Positions 20,813-28,480 of a stretch of 64,000 nucleotides of DNA are shown here, piece after piece (the stretch's first letter is position 1; each line of letters begins with the position of its first letter). The stretch is from the NCBI RefSeq assembly GCF_020177265.1, contig NZ_JAIVMC010000006.1, positions 1-64,000 on the forward strand, given 5' to 3'. The notes below the pieces were generated by a model, which had not been told where the DNA came from, did no database searches, and worked only from the letters and a program-made list of their open reading frames with translations. The translations under genes and the position numbers were made by a program. Source of the DNA: Pseudooceanicola marinus. Its GTDB lineage: Bacteria > Pseudomonadota > Alphaproteobacteria > Rhodobacterales > Rhodobacteraceae.

Positions 20813-20826
20813 GGCTAGCGGCAGTT

Positions 20827-21762
20827 TCAGGACGCGGTCTCCGCCAGGCCCTCGGTGATGGCGTCCAGCACGGTCATCAGCGACTGCACCCCGCCCGAGG
20901 AGATGTACATCTCCGCCGCCGGCACGAAGAGGACGCGATCCTCCTTCCAGGCGGTGGTGGAATGGACCAACTCGTTGTCCAGCGTGGTCAGCCCGCTTTG
21001 CGTATCGGCCTGGATGGCCGCGCCGCGATCGACGACGATCAGCGTGTCGGGGTTCATCTCGGCGATATACTCGAAGGAAATCGCCTCGCCATGGGTGGTG
21101 GCGTCGATCTGGTCGGCGGCGGCGGGCCAGTTCAGCTGGCTGTGGATCCAGCCGAAGCGCGAGCCTTCGCCATAGGCCGACACCTTGGGACCGTTGGTCA
21201 GCACGATCAGGGCGTTGCCCCCCAGCTCGGCCACGGCGTCCCGCGCGGCGGCCAGTTTCTCCTCGACCTGGGCGGCCAGCTCGTCGGCCTTCTCCTCTTC
21301 GCCCAGCAGGGCGCCGAAGGCCTCCAGGCGGGCCAGGCCGTCGGTGACGGCATCAGGTCCCACGGACATGTCGGCCACCGGCGCGATCCGCTCCAGCGCG
21401 TCCTTCTGTTTCAGCGAGCGCAGGCCGACGACGATCAGGTCGGGCTGCATGGCGGCCACGGCCTCAAAATCGGGTTCGAAGAGCGTGCCGACGACCTCCG
21501 CATCCGCGGCCTGCTCGGCGATATGCGGCACGTAGATCGGGCCCGGCACACCGGCGGGCACATGGCCCAGGGCGGCCAGGGTGTCGACCGAGGCCAGCTC
21601 ATAGGCGACGATGGTCTCGGGCACCGCGGGCAGCTCCATCGCGCCCTCGGCGGTCTCGAAGGTGACGGGCTGGGCCTGGGCGGCGCCGGCCATCAGGGCA
21701 GCGGCGGCACAGAGGGCGGCAGGGCGCGGAAGATGCGCGGCAACACGCTCGAAAAGGGTCAT
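20827..21762 (-). CDS. Siderophore-binding periplasmic protein (CeuE/FatB/YclQ-like)
   Basis: A 311-residue class III substrate-binding protein. The signal peptide ends at AGAAQAQ (about residue 30) and has no lipobox, so it is a soluble periplasmic protein. VAYELASVDTLAALGHVPAGVP is typical of the CeuE/FatB/YclQ group, which bind catecholate-type ferric siderophores. LIVVGLRSLKQKDALERIAPV and DTLIVVDRGAA are further family landmarks. AGGAG lies six nt before the ATG. It is the first gene of the transporter operon and diverges from the DUF2218 gene. The actual ligand is inferred from family only. Confidence 0.9.
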   Translation of the reverse strand: MTLFERVAAHLPRPAALCAAAALMAGAAQAQPVTFETAEGAMELPAVPETIVAYELASVDTLAALGHVPAGVPGPIYVPHIAEQAADAEVVGTLFEPDFEAVAAMQPDLIVVGLRSLKQKDALERIAPVADMSVGPDAVTDGLARLEAFGALLGEEEKADELAAQVEEKLAAARDAVAELGGNALIVLTNGPKVSAYGEGSRFGWIHSQLNWPAAADQIDATTHGEAISFEYIAEMNPDTLIVVDRGAAIQADTQSGLTTLDNELVHSTTAWKEDRVLFVPAAEMYISSGGVQSLMTVLDAITEGLAETAS

Positions 21763-21865
21763 GCATAACTCCTGGGGCTCGGGGTCCCGCCGATTGGCTG
21801 GCCCCCGATGCGCGTGGATACGCGCGACGGGAGTGGGCTGACGGCATCGGCTTCGGGCTATCCCG

Positions 21866-21894
21866 TTGTCCGCAAGCGGTCAAGAACATACCTT
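21866..21894 (+). promoter_or_regulatory. Candidate promoter of the DUF2218 gene
   Basis: TTGTCC (21866-21871) and TACCTT (21889-21894) with 17-nt spacing, 28 nt before the start codon, inside the divergent region shared with the siderophore binding-protein gene. Confidence 0.45.
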
Positions 21895-21922
21895 AGCGAA
21901 AGAATCAGAGAAGGTTTGCCCC

Positions 21923-22210
21923 ATGCCCGCTGCCCAGGCCCGCTACACCACCGCCCACGGTTCGAAATATCTTCAGCAGCTGTGCAAGCACTTCGCCCAC
22001 AAGGTCGAAGTGGACTTCACCCCGACCGAGGGTCAGGCCGCCCTGCCCCCGGGTCCGGCGACCCTGCGCGCGGATGCCGACGGGCTTCACATGCATGTGA
22101 GCGCCGAAGATGACACCGGTCTGGCGCAGGCCAAGCACATCGTCGAGATCCACCTGGTGAAGTTCGCCTTCCGCGAGAACCTGGAACGCCTCGACTGGCA
22201 GCCGGCCTGA
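21923..22210 (+). CDS. DUF2218 domain protein next to siderophore transport genes
   Basis: A 95-residue protein that is almost entirely one DUF2218 domain: ARYTTAHGSKYLQQLCKHFAHK near the start, a middle strand with GPATLRADADGLHMHV, and VEIHLVKFAFRENLERLDW at the end. The His-rich spacing (HGS, KHFAHK, LHMHV, EIHL) is conspicuous, but I do not know of a proven metal site. DUF2218 genes are often found beside iron-siderophore genes, and here it diverges from such an operon. GAGAAGG precedes the ATG at 21923. Function unknown; a cytoplasmic role in iron or siderophore handling is an inference from context. Confidence 0.85.
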   Translation: MPAAQARYTTAHGSKYLQQLCKHFAHKVEVDFTPTEGQAALPPGPATLRADADGLHMHVSAEDDTGLAQAKHIVEIHLVKFAFRENLERLDWQPA

Positions 22211-22246
22211 ACGGCGCCCCTCCCCGCACGCCCCGCCCTCGCATGC

Positions 22247-22272
22247 AAAAGGCGGCCCCGCCGGGACCGCCC
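22247..22272 (-). terminator. Terminator between DUF2218 and the Lrp-type gene
   Basis: GGCGGTCCC / GGGGCCGCC hairpin with one mismatch; TTTT follows on the minus strand, so it mainly serves the Lrp/AsnC-domain gene and may also stop the convergent DUF2218 transcript. Confidence 0.6.
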
Positions 22273-22296
22273 ATTTCATCACATCTGGCTGCTGTC

Positions 22297-22536
22297 TCAG
22301 AACGCCTTGAAGGTCAGCGTTGTCAGGGTCCGTTCGATCCCCTCGATCCCCTTGAAGCATTCATCGACGAAGAGGCCCACGTCCGCATCCTCGGGCGGGT
22401 AGACCTTCAGCAGCAGGTCGAACTCGCCGGAGGTGGAATAAAGCTCGGAATGGAACTCCCGCAGGACGATCTGGCCCGCGACATCATAGGTGGTGCCGGG
22501 GCGGCAGCGGATCTGGATGATCAGGGGGGTGCTCAT
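22297..22536 (-). CDS. Stand-alone Lrp/AsnC ligand-binding (RAM) domain protein
   Basis: A 79-residue protein comprising only the effector-binding/oligomerisation domain of Lrp/AsnC regulators, with no DNA-binding helix-turn-helix. The domain is recognised from IIQIRCRPGTTYDVAGQIV, the central EFDLLLKVYPPED strand pair and IEGIERTLTTLTFKAF at the end. Such stand-alone RAM domains form ring oligomers and bind amino acids or modulate full-length regulators. AAAGGACA precedes the ATG at 22536. It stands between the DUF2218 gene and the liv-type transporter; a link to amino-acid sensing is suggestive only. Confidence 0.88.
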   Translation of the reverse strand: MSTPLIIQIRCRPGTTYDVAGQIVLREFHSELYSTSGEFDLLLKVYPPEDADVGLFVDECFKGIEGIERTLTTLTFKAF

Positions 22537-22665
22537 GAACTGTCCTTTCGGTCTCCTCGGACGGCAAGATGCGCCGGGCGGCGCCCGGGTGCAAGAGAGC
22601 GCGACGCCCAGGCCCCCGGCGCGCCCCGTCGCCACCCCGCGCCGCGCCCCTGTTATCCGACAGCT

Positions 22666-22704
22666 AAAAATACTCCGGGGGTCCGGGGGCAGCGCCCCCG
22701 GCGG
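22666..22704 (-). repeat. Short intergenic palindromic repeat, copy 2
   Basis: On the minus strand: CCGCCGGGGGCGCTGCCCCC, GGA, then CCCCCGGAGTATTTTT. It is the same family as 11530-11584 but without the internal CCGCC/GGCGG hairpin, and in the opposite orientation. Confidence 0.75.
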
Positions 22705-22761
22705 TTGAGACATCTGAAGCGAAGTGCCCCGACCTGAGACGCCGGGCAGGCGCTCCGTCCC

Positions 22762-23457
22762 TCACACGTGCAGCCAGCGTTCCTTCACCCCGCCCACATC
22801 GGCCAGCAGGTCGGCGTTGCTGCCCGTCCAGACCACCTGGCCCTTCTCCAGCACGTAATGGCGATCGGCAAAACGGCTCAGCGCATCGGCGTTCTTGTCG
22901 ATCACAAAAATCGCGGCGCCCTCGGCGCGGATGCGCGCGAGGCAGGCCCAGATTTCCTCCCGGACCAGCGGCGCCAGCCCTTCGGTGGCCTCGTCCAGCA
23001 CCACCAACCGGGGGTTGGTCATCAGCGCGCGGGCCACGGCCAGCATCTGCTGTTCCCCGCCCGATAGCTGGTCGCCCATGTTGCGCCGCCGCTCCTTCAA
23101 CCGGGGGAACAGATCCCAGACCGCCTGCAAGGACCAGGGACCGCGGCCGCGCGCGGTGGCCACCAGGTTTTCCTCCACCGTCAGGTTCGGAAAGACCTGC
23201 CGCCCCTCGGGCACAAGGCCCAGCCCGGCCCGCGCCACCCTATGCGGCCCCGCGCCGGTCATGTCCTGGCCGTCGATGCTCACCACGCCGCCGCGCGCAG
23301 GCAGCAGGCCGAAAAGGGTCGTGACCGTCGTGGTCTTGCCCATGCCGTTGCGGCCCATCAGGGTGACCACCTCGCCCGCACCGACGCTGAGGTCCACGCC
23401 GTGCAGCACCTGCGCCTCACCATAGCCCGCCTGCAACCCCTCGATCCGCAGCATCAC
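22762..23457 (-). CDS. livF: Branched-chain/aromatic-type ABC transporter ATP-binding protein LivF
   Basis: A 231-residue LivF-type ATPase: Walker A GRNGMGKTT (the G-M-G-K variant typical of LivF), signature LSGGEQQMLAVARALM, and Walker B LVVLDEATEGL, followed by the family's APLVREEIW. It partners LivG in the inner-membrane HAAT transporter encoded upstream. The ATG overlaps the livG stop by 4 nt. It is the distal gene of the cluster. Confidence 0.95.
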   Translation of the reverse strand: MMLRIEGLQAGYGEAQVLHGVDLSVGAGEVVTLMGRNGMGKTTTVTTLFGLLPARGGVVSIDGQDMTGAGPHRVARAGLGLVPEGRQVFPNLTVEENLVATARGRGPWSLQAVWDLFPRLKERRRNMGDQLSGGEQQMLAVARALMTNPRLVVLDEATEGLAPLVREEIWACLARIRAEGAAIFVIDKNADALSRFADRHYVLEKGQVVWTGSNADLLADVGGVKERWLHV

Positions 23458-24206
23458 GCGCCCTCCTCTTCGCCGAGATAGGCCGCCCGCACCGCCGGGT
23501 CGGCGCGCACCGCCTCGGGCGTGCCGGAGGCGACGATGCGCCCGTAGACCAGCACCGAGATCCGGTCGGCCAGCTGGAACACCGCGTCCATGTCATGTTC
23601 GATCAGCACCAACGTCAGCCGCTTCTTCAGCCGCTGCATCAGCGCGATCAGCCGCTCCGCCTCGGCCCCGCCGGTGCCCGCCAGCGGCTCGTCCAGCAGC
23701 AGCAGGCGCGGCTTCGTGGCCAGCGCCACGGCCAGCTCCAGCTGCCGCTGCTCGCCATGGGAAAGCGCGGAGGCCAGCGCGCCCGCGCGATCGGCCAGCC
23801 CGACCTCGTCCAGCGCCATGCGGGCCTGGGCGTTGGTGATTTCCTCCGCCCCGGCATCGCGCCAGAACCGGAAGGAGGAGCCCGAACGGGCCTGCACCGC
23901 CAGCGCAACATTTTCCAGCACCGTCATGCCCGGAAGCAGCGCGGTGATCTGGAAGGACCGCGCCAGCCCCGCCTCGACCCGGGCGGCCATGTCGGCGCGG
24001 GTGATGTCCTGCCCCGCATAGATCACCTGGCCACTGTCGGGCGCCAGTTGCCCCGACAGCTGCGCGATCAGCGTCGTCTTGCCCGCGCCATTGGGGCCGA
24101 TGACGGCGTGCAGCTCGCCCTCCGCCACGCTCATGTCGACGCCATCGGTCACCGCCAGCGCGCCGAAATTCTTGCGCAGATCGCGCACCTGCAGGAGGTC
24201 AGTCAT
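23454..24206 (-). CDS. livG: Branched-chain/aromatic-type ABC transporter ATP-binding protein LivG
   Basis: A 250-residue LivG-type ATPase: Walker A GPNGAGKTT, family segment ARSFQITALLPGMTVLENV, signature LSHGEQRQLELAVALA (His variant of the SGG signature, normal in LivG), Walker B LLLLDEPLAGTG, switch IEHDMDAVF. The ATG at 24206 has AGGAGG-like sequence in front and overlaps livM by 8 nt; the frame extends six codons further upstream without a better site. Confidence 0.95.
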   Translation of the reverse strand: MTDLLQVRDLRKNFGALAVTDGVDMSVAEGELHAVIGPNGAGKTTLIAQLSGQLAPDSGQVIYAGQDITRADMAARVEAGLARSFQITALLPGMTVLENVALAVQARSGSSFRFWRDAGAEEITNAQARMALDEVGLADRAGALASALSHGEQRQLELAVALATKPRLLLLDEPLAGTGGAEAERLIALMQRLKKRLTLVLIEHDMDAVFQLADRISVLVYGRIVASGTPEAVRADPAVRAAYLGEEEGA

Positions 24207-25197
24207 CGCCGCGCCCCTCCCCATCGTTGCGCAGGCCGGGCGCTCGCAGCCCGAGGCGCTGCATCAATCCGGTCAGCCCGTCGGGCGAGAACAGCACCAC
24301 CAGCACCAGGATCAGGCCGAAGCCCAGGCGCCAGTGCTCGGAAAAGACCGCCAGCAGCTCTTCCAGCCCCACGGCCACCAGCGCCCCCGCCACGGCCCCG
24401 GTCAGCGTGCCGATGCCACCGAAGACCAGCATCACGATCAACTCGCCCGAGCGGTGCCAGCTCATGTAGGCCGGCGAGACATATTCGGTCAGGTTCGCCA
24501 GCAGCACCCCCGCAACGGAACACAGGCAGGCGGCGATGACATAGGCCACCAGTTGATAGCGGAAGGGGCGATAGCCGATGGCCTGCATGCGCAGCGCGTT
24601 TTCCCGCGTGCCCTTCAGCACCCGGCCAAAGCGCGACAGGGTCAGCCGGTAGAGCCCCGCATAGATCGCCACCAGCGCGCCGAGGATGGTATAGTAAAGC
24701 GTCTGATCGCCCTCCAGCGGCAGGCCCAGCAGGGTGGACCGCGCCTGCAGGGCCACTCCGTCGTCGCCCCCCAGCGAGGACTGGGCCACGAAGAAGAAAT
24801 AGGCCATCTGCGCGAAGGCCAGGGTGATCATGATGAAATAGACGCCGCGCGTGCGCAGGCTGATCGCGCCGGTCACGGTGGCAAAGGCGGCAGACATCCC
24901 CATGCCCAGCAGGATCTGTGCCAGGAGGTCGGTCACCCCCCAGCGGGCGCCAAGGGCCACGGCATAGGCCCCGATGCCAAGGTAGGCGGCGTGGCCGAAG
25001 CTGACCATGGCGCCGTAGCCCAGGATCAGGTCCAGCGACAGGGCGGCGATGGCAAAGACCAGCATCCGACTGGCGATGACCATCAGGAACGGGTCGTCCA
25101 CGGCCAGCGCCAGGGGCGGCACGGCGGCCATGACGACGAAGATCGCCAGAGCAGCGCTCAGGCGCGGGGCCAGGGTACGGGTGGCAGAGGTGCTCAT
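24199..25197 (-). CDS. livM: Branched-chain/aromatic-type ABC transporter permease LivM
   Basis: A 332-residue integral membrane permease of the HAAT family. Landmarks are LDLILGYGAMVSFGHAAYLGIGAYA, the LivM version of the G-x-x-S-x-G-H motif, GVYFIMITLAFAQMAYFF, the coupling loop SRFGRVLKGTRENALRMQAIGY, and GGIGTLTGAVAGALVAVGLEE near the end. It overlaps livH by 4 nt (ATGA). Confidence 0.95.
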   Translation of the reverse strand: MSTSATRTLAPRLSAALAIFVVMAAVPPLALAVDDPFLMVIASRMLVFAIAALSLDLILGYGAMVSFGHAAYLGIGAYAVALGARWGVTDLLAQILLGMGMSAAFATVTGAISLRTRGVYFIMITLAFAQMAYFFFVAQSSLGGDDGVALQARSTLLGLPLEGDQTLYYTILGALVAIYAGLYRLTLSRFGRVLKGTRENALRMQAIGYRPFRYQLVAYVIAACLCSVAGVLLANLTEYVSPAYMSWHRSGELIVMLVFGGIGTLTGAVAGALVAVGLEELLAVFSEHWRLGFGLILVLVVLFSPDGLTGLMQRLGLRAPGLRNDGEGRGDD

Positions 25198-26117
25198 TTC
25201 GCCCCCTTGCGGCCGAAGAGGCCCGTGGGCGACCAGAAGAGGACAGCGGCCATCAGCAGGTAGACCAGCATCGGCGCCACCATGCGGCCTGTCTGCGAGG
25301 CTGCCGCCGGGTCCATCACCATGCGCAGCCAGATCGGCCCGAAGGTGCGGCCCACGGTATCGACGACGCCCACCAGGATCGCGGCCAGGAAGGCGCCCCG
25401 GATGGATCCGACGCCGCCGATGACGATCACCACAAAGGTCAGGATCAGAATGCTTTCGCCCATGCCCGGGTCCACCGACAGGATCGGTGCCACGATGGCG
25501 CCCGCAAACCCCGCCAGCATCGCGCCGCCTGCGAAGACCAGCATGAAGAGGCGCGAGATGTCGACGCCAAGCGCCGCCACCATGGGTCGGTTCGACGCCC
25601 CCGCGCGCAGCAGCATCCCGGCCCGCGTGTGGTTGATCAGGGCCCAGAGGCCGACCGCACTGGCCAGGCCGGCGGCGATCACGGCAATCCGATAGACCGG
25701 GTACTGCAGCGGTCCCGCCAGCGGCACGGACCCCGACAGCAGCGCCGGCATATCCACGTTCAGCGGCGCGGAGCCCCAGAGGATCTTCACCCCTTCCGAC
25801 AGCATCAGGATCAGCCCGAAGGTGGCCAGCACCTGGTCCAGATGGCTGCGATCATAGAGCCTTCGGAACACCAGGAACTCCAGCACCAGCCCGAAGACCA
25901 GCGTGGCGGGCAGCGCCAGCAACAGCCCGAACCAGTAGCTGCCGGTCATCCCCGCAAAGGTCGCCATCAGGTAGGCGCCCACCATGTAAAGGACGCCATG
26001 GGCCAGGTTGATGAAGTCCATGATCCCGAAGACCAGCGTCAGCCCGGCGGCGACGAGGAACAGCAGGATGCCGAACTGCGCCCCGTTCAGAAGCTGCAGC
26101 AGGAAAAGATTGAACAC
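25194..26117 (-). CDS. livH: Branched-chain/aromatic-type ABC transporter permease LivH
   Basis: A 307-residue HAAT permease: QLLNGAQFGILLFLVAAGLTLVFGIMDFINLAHG is the family N-terminus, followed by ALGVDISRLFMLVFAGGAMLAGFAG and VIVIGGVGSIRGAFLAAILVG. The start is a GTG at 26117 with GGAGG nine nt upstream; there is no in-frame ATG nearby that keeps the conserved N-terminus. A hairpin separates it from the binding-protein gene. Confidence 0.94.
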   Translation of the reverse strand: MFNLFLLQLLNGAQFGILLFLVAAGLTLVFGIMDFINLAHGVLYMVGAYLMATFAGMTGSYWFGLLLALPATLVFGLVLEFLVFRRLYDRSHLDQVLATFGLILMLSEGVKILWGSAPLNVDMPALLSGSVPLAGPLQYPVYRIAVIAAGLASAVGLWALINHTRAGMLLRAGASNRPMVAALGVDISRLFMLVFAGGAMLAGFAGAIVAPILSVDPGMGESILILTFVVIVIGGVGSIRGAFLAAILVGVVDTVGRTFGPIWLRMVMDPAAASQTGRMVAPMLVYLLMAAVLFWSPTGLFGRKGAK

Positions 26118-26155
26118 GGGATGGCGCCTCCGGCAGGCAGGGGGATGGCAGCGAA

Positions 26156-26179
26156 AGGGGCCGGGTTCCCCCGGCCCCT
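26156..26179 (-). terminator. Hairpin between binding-protein gene and livH
   Basis: Perfect 10-bp stem AGGGGCCGGG / CCCGGCCCCT with a 4-nt loop, followed by TTTCGC on the minus strand. The T tract is short, so it is more likely a partial terminator or mRNA-stabilising hairpin than a full stop. Confidence 0.6.
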
Positions 26180-26202
26180 CGGTTCAGCCCGTCAGGGGCG
26201 TC

Positions 26203-27357
26203 TTACATCTTGCACTGGTCGACATAGGTGTCGGCGTAGTCTTCCCAGACCGTCTCGACGATCTGGGTGGCGTATTTGCCATCCTCACGCTGCACCGCCT
26301 CGGCCAGGTAGAAGTTCTGGATGGGGAAGTGGTTGGGCGAGAAGCTGAACTTGCCGCGCACGGAGGGGAAGTCGGCCTCTTCCAGGGCCGCGCGCAGGGC
26401 GTCCATGTCGTCGAGGCGACCCACCTTCTTCACCGCGCTGTCGATCAGCATCATCGCGTCATAGCCGCCTGCGGCGTAAAGGGCGGGAACGTAGTCGTAC
26501 TTGGCCTCAAACGCCTCGACGAAGGCCTGGCTTTCCGGCACCTCCAGCGAGGGCGACCAGTTGGTGCCCGACAGCATCCCCAGGGCCGCGTCCTGTTCGG
26601 CGGGCAGCGTGGTTTCATCCACGGTGAAGGCGGTCATCAGCGGGATGCTTTTCAGCCCCGCCTGATCGTATTGCTTGACGAAGTTCACGCCCATGCCGCC
26701 CGGCAGGAAGGCATAGACGGCCGAGGGCTGCATCGCGGCGATCTGCGCCAGTTCGGCCTGATAGTCCAGCTGACCCAGCTGCACGTAAAGTTCGGAGGTG
26801 ACGGTGCCCTCGAAGACCGACTTGAAGCCGTTCAGGCTGTCCTTCCCGGCCTGGTAGTTGGGCGCCAGGATGAAGGCATCGCCGATGCCCTCGTCGTTCA
26901 TGTGCTTGGCGATCACCGTGGGCATCTGGTCGTTCTGGTAGGCCACGACGAAGAGGTTCGGATCGCAGCCCTCACCGGCGAAGACCGAGGGCCCGGCGTT
27001 CGGGCTGAGCAGGAAGGCGCTTTCGGTGACGGGGCCCGCGATGGCGCCCATGACGTTGGAAAAGATCGGGCCGATGACGAAATCGACCTCGTCACGCTCC
27101 ACCAGTTCCCGCGCCTTCTGGGCCGCCACGTCGGGTTTGCCCTCGGCGTCGACCACCAGGATCTCGGTCTCCATGCCGCCGACCATGCCAAGCTGTTCTG
27201 CGGCCAGCAGGGCACCGTCGCGGGCGTGTTCGCCCAGAACCGCCGGCGGGCCGGAGGTGGTGGTCAGGATCCCGATCTTCAGGGTCTCTGCGGCGCCCAT
27301 GGCGGGGGCCATGGCGACAGACAGCATCAGGGCGGCGCCCAGCTTGGTGCGGTTCAT
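26203..27357 (-). CDS. HAAT-family ABC transporter substrate-binding protein (LivK-like)
   Basis: A 384-residue periplasmic binding protein of type I fold, with a Sec signal peptide ending at GAAETL (~22). The mature start LKIGILTTTSGPPAVLGEHARDGALLA is typical of the family; VDFVIGPIFSNVMGAIAGP, VAYQNDQMP and AAGGYDAMMLIDSAVKKV are further landmarks. The ligand cannot be read directly; this subgroup transports branched-chain amino acids, amides or aromatic acids. GGGAG lies seven nt before the ATG at 27357. It leads the operon into livHMGF. Confidence 0.93.
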   Translation of the reverse strand: MNRTKLGAALMLSVAMAPAMGAAETLKIGILTTTSGPPAVLGEHARDGALLAAEQLGMVGGMETEILVVDAEGKPDVAAQKARELVERDEVDFVIGPIFSNVMGAIAGPVTESAFLLSPNAGPSVFAGEGCDPNLFVVAYQNDQMPTVIAKHMNDEGIGDAFILAPNYQAGKDSLNGFKSVFEGTVTSELYVQLGQLDYQAELAQIAAMQPSAVYAFLPGGMGVNFVKQYDQAGLKSIPLMTAFTVDETTLPAEQDAALGMLSGTNWSPSLEVPESQAFVEAFEAKYDYVPALYAAGGYDAMMLIDSAVKKVGRLDDMDALRAALEEADFPSVRGKFSFSPNHFPIQNFYLAEAVQREDGKYATQIVETVWEDYADTYVDQCKM

Positions 27358-27493
27358 TCTCACTCTCCCGTTGGTGGGGCCGCTGCGGCCCCGTCGCGGG
27401 GTGGATCCCCGCTGTCAGGGGCGATCAAACCGGGCCGGGCGACGCAGTGCAAGGCAAAACTCGGGTCAGTCAGCGCGCCCGGGCGGGGCGACC

Positions 27494-28393
27494 TCAGTCG
27501 CGCCCCAGAAAGGCCTCGCCAAGCGGCGATCCGGGCACGAAGAGGCCATCGACCACGTCGAAATGATGGCGCCCGTTCTCGATCACCCGGCGCAGGCGGG
27601 CGACGCGGCCCTGCCAGGCCTCGGCCATCAGGGCGGTCTGGCGCAGGAACTCCGGCCGCTCCTCGCCACCGACCCAGAGGATCGCATCGGTGTCGGGGCG
27701 CGGCGCCAGCAGCGCGGGGCTTTCGGCGGTGGCTTCCTCCGCGTCGATTCCAAGGGTGTCGTTCATCGGGCTGCGGCGCAGCGGGCGCAGGTCATGCAGA
27801 CCGGAGATCGAGACGACCCGCGCGATGCGCCGGGCCACGGCGGGTGCCAGCGGCGCATCCTCGCAGGCCAGGCGCAGGGCCAGGTGGCCGCCGGCGGAAT
27901 GGCCTGCCACCCGGATCGGCCCGTCGACGCGCCGCGCCGCCGCCGTCACCGCGCGCGCGGCCTCGCGCACCATGTCCGACAACCGCGCCTCGGGCGCCAG
28001 CGTGTAGGAGGGGATCGCCATGGCCCAGCCCCGGGCCAGCGCGCCGGCGGCCATGTGCGACCAGTCGTCCTTCGACAGCTTGTGCCAGTAGCCCCCATGC
28101 AGGAAGACGGCCAGGCCGCGGGGCGCACAACTGGGCCAGTAGAGGTCCATCACCTGCCGGCGCCCCTCGCCATAGGGCACGTCAAACTCAGCATTGGAGA
28201 CGGATTCGCGAAAGGCGACGGCCTCTTCGCTGCCGCTTTTCAGCAGCTCTGCGGCGCCGGGCACATGGCCCCGGTTGTCAAAGGCCTCCGCCCAGTCGAT
28301 TCCCGTCGCGGAGAGCGAGGAAGCCTCACCCTCAGGCGAATTTTCTTCAGTATTTTCAATATATTCCACCGCCGCGCGCGCCTTGCTCGCCAT
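27494..28393 (-). CDS. Alpha/beta hydrolase resembling arylformamidase (kynurenine formamidase)
   Basis: A 299-residue cytoplasmic hydrolase. The oxyanion motif HGGYWHKLSKDDWSHMA closely follows the HGGYW pattern of eukaryotic-type arylformamidases. The nucleophile elbow is GHSAGGHLAL (catalytic Ser), followed by VSISGLHDLRPL; a candidate acid is in DAILWVGGEERPEF and the His in NGRHHFDVVDGL. Substrate is not certain: the family also contains other esterases. It lies 136 nt upstream of the binding-protein gene on the same strand, so it may share a theme of aromatic amino-acid-derived compounds. Confidence 0.82.
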   Translation of the reverse strand: MASKARAAVEYIENTEENSPEGEASSLSATGIDWAEAFDNRGHVPGAAELLKSGSEEAVAFRESVSNAEFDVPYGEGRRQVMDLYWPSCAPRGLAVFLHGGYWHKLSKDDWSHMAAGALARGWAMAIPSYTLAPEARLSDMVREAARAVTAAARRVDGPIRVAGHSAGGHLALRLACEDAPLAPAVARRIARVVSISGLHDLRPLRRSPMNDTLGIDAEEATAESPALLAPRPDTDAILWVGGEERPEFLRQTALMAEAWQGRVARLRRVIENGRHHFDVVDGLFVPGSPLGEAFLGRD

Positions 28394-28480
28394 GCCTGCT
28401 CGTCCTCTGATGCCGGAACTTTCCGGGCAGAGTGCCGGGCGCGCGCGGGGAAGTAAACCTGACCTTCCGGTCAGTCGGGC

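Noticed and set aside
14803-21762. Assignment as a haem-uptake (hmu/hut) locus because of exbB/exbD/tonB
   Set aside because: No haem chaperone, haem oxygenase-like or haem receptor gene is present, and the binding protein resembles the catecholate siderophore group.
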